Source: CAYSHJ01 sp964589725 (lineage in GTDB: Bacteria; Planctomycetota; Planctomycetia; Planctomycetales; Planctomycetaceae). From it: DNA of 12,016 nucleotides. Shown here piece after piece: positions 1 through 5,353 of the stretch. Position 1 is the first letter of the stretch; each line of letters begins with the position of its first letter. The notes beneath the pieces are model-generated. The model did not search any database. It was not told the DNA's origin and saw only the letters and a program-made list of their open reading frames with translations. The DNA lies in the NCBI GenBank assembly GCA_964589725.1, contig CAZPUJ010000107.1, positions 1 to 12,016 of the forward strand, in the 5' to 3' direction. The position numbers and the translations under genes are program-made.

Positions 1-2
1 TG

Positions 3-254
3 TCTCGGAACGCGACCATTGGACATCGGAGAGATGCCTCAGAAAATCCAACCCCACAATCGCCATTCGATCCACCGACTTCAACCCACTCTCCTACGCC
101 AGGCTCCCAACGCTCCGTTTCACGGGCAACCAATACAGTCATCAACCAAGAAGGCAACATCGCCGATGACCACTCCGGCTTCTACGCCATCAAGCCGGAT
201 GAGAGACAGCGACCGCTCGATAAAGCCGTGATGAGACAGTTGAAAGCGAACTAA
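3..254 (+). CDS. C-terminal part of an unidentified proline/serine-rich protein (5' end outside window)
   Basis: This frame is open from the window edge for 83 codons and stops at TAA 252-254, so only the tail of a gene is seen. No function is recognised. The first half of the visible peptide is rich in Pro, Ser and Thr with many Arg, like a disordered linker. The last 40 residues look more like folded protein and include the stretch HSGFYAIKPDERQRPLDKAV; codons there favour G or C in the third position, as in the other genes of the window. No membrane segment is visible. A competing frame with an ATG at 19 and a stop at 231 gives a less protein-like, Arg/His/Pro-rich peptide and was set aside. 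The first hairpin of the array lies 44 bp past the stop and could end the transcript. Confidence is limited because the start and any domain are missing. Confidence 0.5.
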   Translation, partial: SRNATIGHRRDASENPTPQSPFDPPTSTHSPTPGSQRSVSRATNTVINQEGNIADDHSGFYAIKPDERQRPLDKAVMRQLKAN

Positions 255-297
255 CCCCCACCGGTTCCGCGTGATTGGTATCTCCACAACTCATTAG

Positions 298-550
298 CCC
301 CGTTCACGGGGTTTCTCGCGAAGCGATTAGGCCCGGCGTTCACGCCGGGTTTACGGAAACCGCAAACAATGATCGCAACCCCGTTCACGGGGTTTCTCGC
401 CAAACTGGCTTTAGCCCAGCAGACGCCGCACAACGGCTGAAGCCAGCAATCCGAAAGTCCCGTGAACGGGACTCTCAACCACACACCCATTTGCTCGACC
501 CGCCGTCAACGGCGGGCCTATTCGCTGCGCGGATGCCCCGTGAACGGGGC
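298..550. repeat. Array of short GC-rich hairpins made of two inverted copies of a composite unit
   Basis: Six perfect hairpins with 4-base loops lie in this gene-free stretch: 298-311, 332-349 and 377-394 (loop TTCA), 456-473 and 535-550 (loop TGAA), and 499-516 (loop TCAA). Stems are 5-7 bp. The first three and last three point in opposite directions. The unit at 297-349 and the reverse complement of 499-550 are homologous throughout: the same first hairpin, a similar 19-20 nt linker containing AGCGA and TAGG, and a second hairpin. The 22 bases at 298-319 recur exactly at 379-400. Between related stems, CCCGGCG/CGCCGGG becomes CCCGCCG/CGGCGGG, so pairing is kept. This resembles REP-type repeats; the first hairpin, followed by TTT, could also serve as a terminator for the upstream gene. 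Confidence 0.9.
405..446. repeat. Central long hairpin of the array
   Basis: Arms 405-416 (CTGGCTTTAGCC) and 435-446 (GGCTGAAGCCAG) pair over 12 bp with a single mismatch that would be a wobble pair in RNA; the loop is 18 nt. It lies between the two oppositely oriented halves of the hairpin array and belongs to a different sequence family from its neighbours. Confidence 0.75.
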
Positions 551-620
551 AAAAAGGCGGCTCCTCGAACTCTCGAAGTTGTATAGATCTCACCGTTCCC
601 ACGTTGGTAGGACGATGTCT

Positions 621-680
621 TCACCGGCAGAACACCCAGCGCCGTGTTTGAGTCCAGCAGCCCGAGCAACACGATTTCGT
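621..680 (-). repeat. 60-bp dispersed repeat, copy A (20-codon C-terminal tail cassette)
   Basis: These 60 bases match 2920-2979 at 56 of 60 positions. Read on the minus strand in the frame of the DUF1501 remnant, they encode TKSCCSGCWTQTRRWVFCR and a TGA stop. Of the four differences from copy B, two are synonymous in this frame and two change Gly/Ser and Phe/Leu. Another minus-strand frame is also open and reads LLGLLDSNTALGVLPVK. Confidence 0.9.
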
Positions 681-842
681 GCGGCCGAAGTCCTCCGTGC
701 GAGCGTCGTCCAGCCCGTACCTCTCCTGCGTCTACCGCGTCTCTTGTGAGAGATCGACGACGTCCACCGCCGTCGTTTGCATCTGATATGCCAGCTCGTA
801 GGACAGGATGCGCGCGACCAATTCCGATTCGCGCGGGTTGCA
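621..842 (-). pseudogene. Remnant of a DUF1501 protein gene, truncated at both ends and with an internal stop
   Basis: Read on the minus strand from about 842, the frame gives NPRESELVARILSYELAYQM followed by QTTAVDVVDLSQETR, a TAG stop, and then in the same frame TQERYGLDDARTEDFGR. This closely resembles the segment of DUF1501 proteins that normally reads on into a conserved region of the type QCLLARRLVERGVRF. Here that continuation is replaced by a 20-codon tail from the 60-bp repeat, ending with TGA at 621-623. Upstream, recognisable sequence stops right at the vapC stop codon. DUF1501 proteins are exported proteins of several hundred residues and abundant in planctomycetes; only about 57 family codons survive here. 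It is a decayed fragment and is unlikely to be translated into anything functional. Confidence 0.8.
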
Positions 843-843
843 C

Positions 844-1245
844 TCATGCGAAAGAGATAACTTCGAGTCCCGTAACGTGCGAGAACTCGGAGACGTTGAC
901 GGTCAGCACCGAGTGATCGTGGGCGAGAGCCGTGGCTGCGATCCAAATGTCGTGAGCGCCAATGATCTGGCCGCGAGCGAGTAATTCAGCGAAGTGTTCC
1001 GCATGAACACGAGCAATATGCTCGTCCACTGAGAGAATTGGAATCGTCGCGAGAATCGCTTCCACAAAAGCCGAGCGACGAGTTTTTCGTTCGGGAGTGT
1101 TCGCTCGATGAACACCGACGAGCAATTCTGAGACGGTGATAGCACTCAAGAAGACGGGGCCGCGATCTTTCCAAGGGCTGAGATCGACCACACCGTGCCG
1201 CCGCTCGGATTCGATGAAGACGCTGCTATCGACGATCAGTCCCAT
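844..1245 (-). CDS. vapC: VapC-type PIN-domain ribonuclease toxin
   Basis: This 133-residue protein has the length and layout of a VapC toxin, a Mg2+-dependent PIN-domain endoribonuclease that cleaves RNA until bound by its antitoxin. The expected acidic positions are visible: Asp6 in LIVDSSVFIE, Glu40 in TVSELLVG and Asp99 in GAHDIWIAATAL. The C-terminal block VLTVNVSEFSHVTGLEVI is the usual PIN ending, although Asn117 stands where many members have another acidic residue. The ATG at 1243-1245 lies within the antitoxin gene (10-bp overlap) and is preceded by GGAAGG about 6 nt upstream, so it is probably translationally coupled to vapB. The stop at 844-846 abuts the DUF1501 remnant, which suggests the pair displaced part of that gene. 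Family assignment is strong; RNA target unknown. Confidence 0.92.
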   Translation of the reverse strand: MGLIVDSSVFIESERRHGVVDLSPWKDRGPVFLSAITVSELLVGVHRANTPERKTRRSAFVEAILATIPILSVDEHIARVHAEHFAELLARGQIIGAHDIWIAATALAHDHSVLTVNVSEFSHVTGLEVISFA

Positions 1246-1505
1246 CGCGAACCTTCCAAGGCCAACGCAGATTTCGCCGACTCAATGTCGGCGGTGAACG
1301 ATTCCAAATCGTCTCCGAGGGCTGGCAACGACGACAGCAAGCGTTCCAAATCGGCGACAGAACATTCGCGGCCCGCCCCCGGAGGAATCAGCCAAGCCAC
1401 AGCGCCGCCAGAGTCTTCCAGTTCCAGCGATTCGCCGTGTCCCGTCACTCGACGCAACACGCTCCGAAAATCATGAGCAGCTTCTGCAACAGTCACACGG
1501 TTCAT
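1236..1505 (-). CDS. vapB: Phd/YefM-like antitoxin of the VapBC pair
   Basis: This 89-residue protein begins MNRVTVAEAAHDFRSVLRRV, the usual opening of Phd/YefM-fold antitoxins (T-V-x-E-A, then a helix ending in an L-x-x-V pattern), with the following strand around LELEDSGGAVAWLIPP. That N-terminal fold binds operator DNA. The acidic, leucine-rich C-terminal part (about residues 56-89) would bind and block the toxin. The start at 1503-1505 was chosen over a longer open frame because it has a strong ribosome site (CAGGAG, about 8 nt upstream) and begins exactly at the family motif. The gene overlaps vapC by 10 bp, the standard antitoxin-first order, and the complex probably represses its own promoter. 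The antitoxin class is less certain than the pairing. Confidence 0.88.
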   Translation of the reverse strand: MNRVTVAEAAHDFRSVLRRVTGHGESLELEDSGGAVAWLIPPGAGRECSVADLERLLSSLPALGDDLESFTADIESAKSALALEGSRWD

Positions 1506-1518
1506 GGTCAACGCTCCT

Positions 1519-1545
1519 GGACATCGCGGATGCCGGACCATCATA
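1519..1545 (-). promoter_or_regulatory. Candidate vapBC promoter -10 box and operator palindrome
   Basis: On the minus strand a TATGAT hexamer at 1545-1540 lies 35 bp upstream of the vapB start. No convincing -35 box is seen. Between it and the ribosome site is an imperfect palindrome at 1519-1535, GGACATC-GCG-GATGCCG, with 5 of 7 arm positions matching. Its place suits autorepression by the VapBC complex, but this is positional inference only. Confidence 0.3.
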
Positions 1546-1554
1546 CCGTGTAAA

Positions 1555-1893
1555 GATCCACTCCCGAAACCACAGAATCGACATCTGGTCGATGTTCGCT
1601 CGGTCGATTCGCTGCCGCCCCACCAACGTGTGGACGGCGTGTTAGTCCTGACCCCGGCCGAGTTGATCAGCAACAAAGTGCTGAGCATGGTCGGCCGACC
1701 GAAAACCGCCAAGGGTCTCATCGATCAGGCTGAACTCAGACGCTTGCTGTTCGCGTCTCCGGAACTCAAGACCGAGGAGGGATCGGTCGCGGAACGTCGG
1801 CGCGCCGGTCAGGCGACCGAGTCGGTACTGGCCGTGTGGAGTGATTTGGTTTCTTAGGAAATCCTTCCGGAAGACGAACTGGCGGAGTTTTGA
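1555..1893 (+). pseudogene. 5'-truncated gene remnant with an in-frame amber stop, function unknown
   Basis: The plus frame reads protein-like sequence from about NRHLVDVRSVDSLPP (1576) through DGVLVLTPAELISNKVLSMV to VLAVWSDLVS, then hits TAG at 1855-1857. The same frame continues EILPEDELAEF to a TGA at 1891-1893. LVSQEI followed by an acidic tail would be a natural ending, so TAG probably arose from CAG. An ATG at 1504 opens the frame, but the 17 codons after it do not look like protein and overlap the vapB leader; no ribosome site is seen. I have a general impression of a conserved hypothetical family with this PAEL-x-x-x-KV segment but cannot name it. Its 5' part was probably lost when vapBC arrived or the region rearranged. 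Confidence 0.6.
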
Positions 1894-2214
1894 GTACGTA
1901 GTAACACCAAAGTCCGCGAGATCCACGTCGATCGATGTGCGCACGGTCCGCCCGGCCGGAGCAACGGTGCATGGAGGCACGAGTGTGAGCAAAGGTCTGG
2001 AACCGTTGTTCGTGACAAAGTGCCGCGAATCGAATATACCGCACGCCGCCGTCAGCGAGATATTTGAGGCGAGCGGCCTGGCGTCAGCCGGCCGGTTTCG
2101 CCATAGCACCTGGGGCTGACGCCGCCCCGTTCGCCAACGCCTCGATTCGTGCCGCGTGCGGTAGCGCGATGCCTTGCGACAATAGTTCGAACGGGACGTG
2201 GGAGGAATTCTGGA
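1894..2214. other. Gene-free stretch with one inverted repeat
   Basis: No credible gene is seen here. Open frames exist on both strands but lack ribosome sites and recognisable motifs. The one clear structure is an inverted repeat, GGCGTCAGCC at 2080-2089 and GGCTGACGCC at 2114-2123, a perfect 10-bp stem around a 24-nt loop, of a kind I associate with planctomycete intergenic repeats. A small near-palindrome lies at 1924-1939. The end of the stretch carries the ribosome site of the next gene. Confidence 0.6.
2200..2206 (+). promoter_or_regulatory. Strong ribosome binding site deciding the start at 2215
   Basis: GGGAGGA lies 8 nt before the ATG at 2215. It sets the start of the secreted protein gene, rejecting an in-frame ATG at 2149 with no such site. 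Confidence 0.8.
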
Positions 2215-2916
2215 ATGCTTGCTCAATCACTGTGCCTTATCGTCGCTGTCGCTCTGTGTGGATTCGCGGATGAACCGAAGTCCGCGGCACTGATTCAGAC
2301 GTTACCGCTGGATGGGACTTGGGCCACATTCAACGTGGTCATCAAAGTCGAGGGAAAAGAGACTCTGCCGACTTGGACGATTCGCTCGGTCGGCCAGGCG
2401 TTTCATTCGGGCAAGCAGTGCCGCTTGATCGAAATGGAGCAGGCCAGCGAGACTCCCGAATTTCCGAACCTGACATGGCGGCTGGTCGTCCCGGAAGACG
2501 AATTCGGCGAGGGCAAACATCCGCTTGGCAAGGCGACGAAGATTTGGCGAAAGCTCGACAAGCAAGACCCAGAGAGCGTCGAGAGCCTTGAAATCACGGA
2601 CATTTTCTTCGCAACCTTTCTCAAAGGCCCCCTCACGAATGTCAAACTAGAAGCGGCTAAGGAGAAGGTGAGTTGGCAGCAAGGGGATTTGGAATGCGCC
2701 GTCGTTTCCGGTGACAACGAGATTCAACTCGGAACGGCCAAGATCACCTGGAAACACCGAGTGTTTCGGCACGACAAAGTTCCGTTCGGGCTCGCCGGAT
2801 TAAACGTGGATTTGCAAGCGGTCGCCAACGGCCAACCGAACTCCGTCGCCGTTCGCATGTCGCTGCGCGATCACGGCAAGGACGCCAAACCCAAACTGCC
2901 CGACTTGATGCCATAG
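2215..2916 (+). CDS. Exported hypothetical protein
   Basis: The 233-residue product begins MLAQSLCLIVAVALCGFADE, a hydrophobic export signal about 17 residues long. It is odd in having no Lys or Arg ahead of the hydrophobic stretch. The probable mature start is near residues 18-20 (after CGFA). The mature part alternates polar and hydrophobic residues, as in a beta-rich fold, with motifs such as LDGTWATFNVVIKVEGKE, PNLTWRLVVPEDEFGEGKHP and VPFGLAGLNVDLQ; no catalytic signature is visible. The style matches planctomycete-specific secreted hypothetical proteins, but I do not recognise a family. It ends 3 bp before the convergent YiiX-like gene, so the 3' ends of the two transcripts must overlap. 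Confidence 0.85.
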   Translation: MLAQSLCLIVAVALCGFADEPKSAALIQTLPLDGTWATFNVVIKVEGKETLPTWTIRSVGQAFHSGKQCRLIEMEQASETPEFPNLTWRLVVPEDEFGEGKHPLGKATKIWRKLDKQDPESVESLEITDIFFATFLKGPLTNVKLEAAKEKVSWQQGDLECAVVSGDNEIQLGTAKITWKHRVFRHDKVPFGLAGLNVDLQAVANGQPNSVAVRMSLRDHGKDAKPKLPDLMP

Positions 2917-2919
2917 CTC

Positions 2920-2979
2920 TCACCGGCACAATACCCAGCGCCGTGTTTGAGTCCAGCAGCTCGAGCAACACGACTTCGT
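2920..2979 (-). repeat. 60-bp dispersed repeat, copy B (20-codon C-terminal tail cassette)
   Basis: This matches 621-680 at 56 of 60 positions. It supplies the final 19 residues and the TGA stop of the YiiX-like gene, in the same reading frame used in copy A. The similarity starts at the ACG codon and ends with the stop codon, so the shared block is exactly 20 codons. Another frame reads LLELLDSNTALGIVPVR. Confidence 0.9.
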
Positions 2980-3675
2980 TTCGACCCACAACTGTCCGCA
3001 CCACGTCGCAGCCTTGGGGGATCCTTCGGCGGGCGGCTTGATCCGCACGATCTCGGTGTGCGAGTACAACTCCGCTTGCATCACTCCGGTTACCAAGCTG
3101 GCGGGAGACACTTTCGCCGGACGCTCGGCGTGCAGCAGGCCGCAGGCCATGAGCGCATCCGTCGCGTATTCCGAGCAATGTACTCCGTCCACCCGTTCGC
3201 CGGTCACGTGATGCGTGATGCCGTACGGCCGACCGAGCTGACTGTCGAGCCATTTAATGAACGCCCTCCCCTGCCCGTCTGTGAATGGCTCCGTCGGCTG
3301 AAAGACATGCAGCTCGGACGGCTGTTGCGACTTCAAAAAATTCGCCAACGTCTGACACCTCGCGCCGGCGCCGCCTTGAGCGTCGTACACAAACGGCTGA
3401 CCGTCCCGCAGCACGACCGTCGCCACATGCGTGTACGGACTCTGCGTGTAAACCTTCACAGCCAGACAATCTCCTTGTCCGAACAATAGCGTCCCAGTCT
3501 GAACCTTCGACGCCAACGATTCGGTGGCCGCTTGGATGCTAGTGAACTCCATCGTTGCCGGCCCGATCGCGACGGTGACCTGCGACGACCTTAATGGCGG
3601 AGATTCACTCGGCACCGCCGCGACTTGTCCGGACGGATCCATGCCGAGCATCAACCACAAGACCCAAGTGCTCAT
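2920..3675 (-). CDS. YiiX/YaeF-like permuted papain-fold cysteine peptidase/amidase, secreted
   Basis: The 251-residue product starts with a short hydrophobic segment (residues 2-11, TWVLWLMLGM) that may act as an export signal. The start at 3673-3675 has AAGAGG 7 nt upstream; the frame extends to 3822, but that part is translated repeat. The domain shows the circularly permuted NlpC/P60 arrangement: GTLLFGQGDCLAV, the His of SPYTHVATVVLRDG, then VYDAQGG, and later the nucleophile Cys in VDGVHCSEYATDAL. That His-before-Cys order is typical of the YiiX (C92-like) group, thought to act on amide or ester bonds, often near lipid or peptidoglycan. The last 19 residues, TKSCCSSCWTQTRRWVLCR, come from the 60-bp repeat, so the native C-terminus was probably replaced. 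The enzyme core looks intact. Confidence 0.85.
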   Translation of the reverse strand: MSTWVLWLMLGMDPSGQVAAVPSESPPLRSSQVTVAIGPATMEFTSIQAATESLASKVQTGTLLFGQGDCLAVKVYTQSPYTHVATVVLRDGQPFVYDAQGGAGARCQTLANFLKSQQPSELHVFQPTEPFTDGQGRAFIKWLDSQLGRPYGITHHVTGERVDGVHCSEYATDALMACGLLHAERPAKVSPASLVTGVMQAELYSHTEIVRIKPPAEGSPKAATWCGQLWVETKSCCSSCWTQTRRWVLCR

Positions 3676-3795
3676 GACTCGCCTCTTGACCAGGTCGTCA
3701 ACATCGACTCGCGATGCGACGTAGTTCGCCGGCTCTCTAAGATTCTTGGCTATACCCCGCACAGCCGAAAATGGATCATTTCGATGTCGTCGCAT

Positions 3796-3855
3796 ACCAA
3801 CCCGAAGTGTAAGCGAGGTCATTCGTTGCGTCCCTCGCTTACGCTTCGGGTTAGT
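3796..3855. repeat. Long inverted repeat with 23-nt arms
   Basis: Arms 3796-3818 and 3833-3855 pair with two mismatches (both wobble-compatible) around a 14-nt loop. The core is ACCCGAAG...TAAGCGAGG against its complement. Translated, such copies give peptides like NPKCKRG, which I associate with a repeat common in planctomycete genomes. It lies in the 251-bp gap between the YiiX-like and methyltransferase genes and could also work as a bidirectional terminator. Confidence 0.85.
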
Positions 3856-3905
3856 GTCGAGGACGGCCGGGCGGAGTATAAGTCGCCTGACCGCCCACCG
3901 CTCGT

Positions 3906-3928
3906 GGGACGGATTGTCAATCCGTCCT
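3906..3928. repeat. Short palindrome overlapping the methyltransferase stop codon
   Basis: GGACGGATT at 3907-3915 pairs perfectly with AATCCGTCC at 3919-3927 around GTC. The methyltransferase stop codon (3927-3929) lies in its edge. On the minus strand it sits at the 3' end of the gene, so it may help end that transcript, though there is no clear T-run. Confidence 0.7.
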
Positions 3929-5159
3929 ACTTTCGACTTTTGCCGCGCTGCTGTCCCGTCACGATCGAATACTGGCGCACCGGTCGAGCCTTCACGTCCG
4001 ACAGGACGAACGGCAGATTAGTGAGATACCAATCCGGGTTTTTGGTCACCAGATTCAATACTCCGCCGGGCTTGAGTGCTCGTCCTGCCGCCTCGAGGAA
4101 AATCGTCGCGATGCGCCAGTTCGAGAAGTACGGCGGATTGGCCACGACTAAATCGAAGCTGCCCGGCTGAGGCACTCGCCCGTCGGCGTCAAGTTGCGTG
4201 GAGATCGTCGAAGTTGAACTGGAATCGGATACGAGAACGTCGTCCGACCGCACCACGAGAGAAGATTCGTCTCGCGGAGCGATACGGCTACGCTGCCGCG
4301 CCGGGTCTTCCGGCAAGCGTTCGAGTAATCGCAGCCCATTGAGTTCCGCTCCGCGCGCCGTGCATTGCAACGCTCGCGGGTTCGAGTCGACGGCATGCAC
4401 GTGAACGCCGGTCGCTCGCAGCCCGAGCGCGATCCCGACGGCTCCCGCTCCGCAACCGAGATCGAGGATTCGCATCCCCGGCCGAATGACCTCGACCGGG
4501 TCCGACAACGATTCCAATAACGCTCGTGAGCCGACATCTAATTCGCGATGACTGAACACGCTCGGCCGACTCACGGCTTTGATCAATCGCTCGCCGTCGC
4601 GAAACGCGAATTCGGCCGCGAAGTCTCGTCGACGTTTCAGCTCGGCTGTCTTCGTCGCCGAATACAGCACTCCGCGCGATCCGGGGCGCCGCGTGACTTT
4701 GTCGAATAATTCCCGCATCTGCTCGTGTAGCCACTGATCGCGCGGGTTGTCGGTGCAGACCAGCATTCGCCCACCGAGTCGCAGCCGTTCGCGACCTTGC
4801 TGCAACAACTCGCGAGTCAGCTCCGACTCCCCTTTCTTTAAGAACGGCAGCGCGACGACGTCGCATTCGCCTTCCGGAAAGTCGGCCTCGCAAATGATCT
4901 CCAAATTCGGCGGCGAGTCCTCAAGCGTCTCACGTGCTTGAGCCACTAGGAATACGTCGAGGAAATGACAAACGACCTTCGCTGCCGGCAATCGTTTGGC
5001 CACGGCCGCCGCGAATTGAGCTCGCGCCAGCGAGGTACACAAGATTCGCTCGCCTTGAATCTCATCGAGCGCGGTGAGCAGCAACGACTCCTTCGTGGGA
5101 GCGGGCTTGGGTGCGGACTTCCCGGCTTTGCTTCGAGTTCGTGGCTCGCGTGGCATCAT
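3927..5159 (-). CDS. RsmC/RlmG-type rRNA (guanine-N2) methyltransferase with an in-frame insertion
   Basis: The 410-residue protein has the two-domain plan of RsmC/RlmG enzymes, which use S-adenosylmethionine to methylate the N2 of a guanine in 16S or 23S rRNA. Residues about 25-185 form the degenerate N-terminal methyltransferase-like domain. Residues 195-400 form the catalytic one, with the SAM-binding motif ILDLGCGAGAVGIAL (231-245), AVDSNPRAL (256-264) and the NPPY signature (341-344) followed by the LKPGG loop. Residues 1-23 are a basic Lys/Pro tail. Between AELNGL (276) and STQLDADG, about 42 residues seem inserted, rich in Arg, Asp and Ser, unlike the usual short link. Two adjacent ATGs begin the frame and no strong ribosome site is seen, so the exact start is uncertain. 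Which rRNA base is methylated cannot be told. Confidence 0.88.
   Translation of the reverse strand: MMPREPRTRSKAGKSAPKPAPTKESLLLTALDEIQGERILCTSLARAQFAAAVAKRLPAAKVVCHFLDVFLVAQARETLEDSPPNLEIICEADFPEGECDVVALPFLKKGESELTRELLQQGRERLRLGGRMLVCTDNPRDQWLHEQMRELFDKVTRRPGSRGVLYSATKTAELKRRRDFAAEFAFRDGERLIKAVSRPSVFSHRELDVGSRALLESLSDPVEVIRPGMRILDLGCGAGAVGIALGLRATGVHVHAVDSNPRALQCTARGAELNGLRLLERLPEDPARQRSRIAPRDESSLVVRSDDVLVSDSSSTSTISTQLDADGRVPQPGSFDLVVANPPYFSNWRIATIFLEAAGRALKPGGVLNLVTKNPDWYLTNLPFVLSDVKARPVRQYSIVTGQQRGKSRK
4206..4331 (-). repeat. Hairpin-rich insertion inside the methyltransferase gene
   Basis: These roughly 126 bases encode residues about 277-318, which have no expected counterpart between the cofactor-binding half and the NPPY motif. 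The stretch holds several hairpins: GCCGG/CCGGC (4300-4314), CGAGA/TCTCG (4256-4274) and TCGGATACGA/TCGTCCGA (4225-4247, two bases bulged). Density of palindromes suggests an inserted REP-like element that kept the frame open. Boundaries are approximate. Confidence 0.55.
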
Positions 5160-5278
5160 CAGTCTTGCGGCATTGTGGTCGAATGGGCAGCAATGTCGTA
5201 TTGGCTGCTCGTCATTTGACCGGTTGCCACAGAATTTGCCAGTCCGAAACTAAGCGGACCCGCAGAGATCCCTAAGCT

Positions 5279-5340
5279 GTAGGTCAGGCTTTCTAGCCTG
5301 ATTGTTCCGCGATTTGGTCAGGCTGGAAAGCCTAACCTAC
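5279..5340. repeat. Nested inverted repeat between the kinase and methyltransferase genes
   Basis: Arms 5279-5301 and 5318-5340 (23 nt each) pair with two wobble-compatible mismatches around a 16-nt loop. Each arm also folds on itself: AGGCT-TTCT-AGCCT and AGGCT-GGAA-AGCCT. This is the recognisable planctomycete-type 'GTAGGTCAGGCTTTC' palindrome. It lies 13 bp past the kinase stop and may end that transcript. The rest of 5160-5353 holds no gene that I can support. Confidence 0.85.
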
Positions 5341-5353
5341 GCTACGAGTCTAC

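Noticed and set aside
19..231. Frame with ATG at 19 near the window start
   Set aside because: Its Arg/His/Pro-rich peptide looks like a shadow; the frame ending at 254 has better codon use and is open from the window edge.
291..550. Possible CRISPR array
   Set aside because: The repeats are short palindromes of varying sequence, spacing and orientation, and no regular spacers or cas genes are present.
275..586. Open frames on both strands across the hairpin array, with repeated NPVHGV/NPVNGV-like peptides
   Set aside because: The repeated peptides are translations of the hairpins in several frames; there is no ribosome site or family similarity.
590..946. 118-codon Arg-rich minus-strand frame over the DUF1501 remnant and vapC
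   Set aside because: It is a shadow of two better-supported frames.
844..1893. vapBC plus neighbouring fragments as part of a larger new defence system
   Set aside because: The flanking reading frames are broken gene remnants without nuclease, helicase or sensor motifs; only the toxin-antitoxin pair is intact.
1642..2226. 194-codon minus-strand open frame
   Set aside because: It lies antisense to the clearer plus-strand remnant, spans an inverted repeat, has no ribosome site and no recognisable motif.
3676..3822. N-terminal extension of the YiiX-like frame
   Set aside because: The extension translates the long inverted repeat, while the internal ATG at 3675 has a good ribosome site and is followed by a hydrophobic export-like segment.
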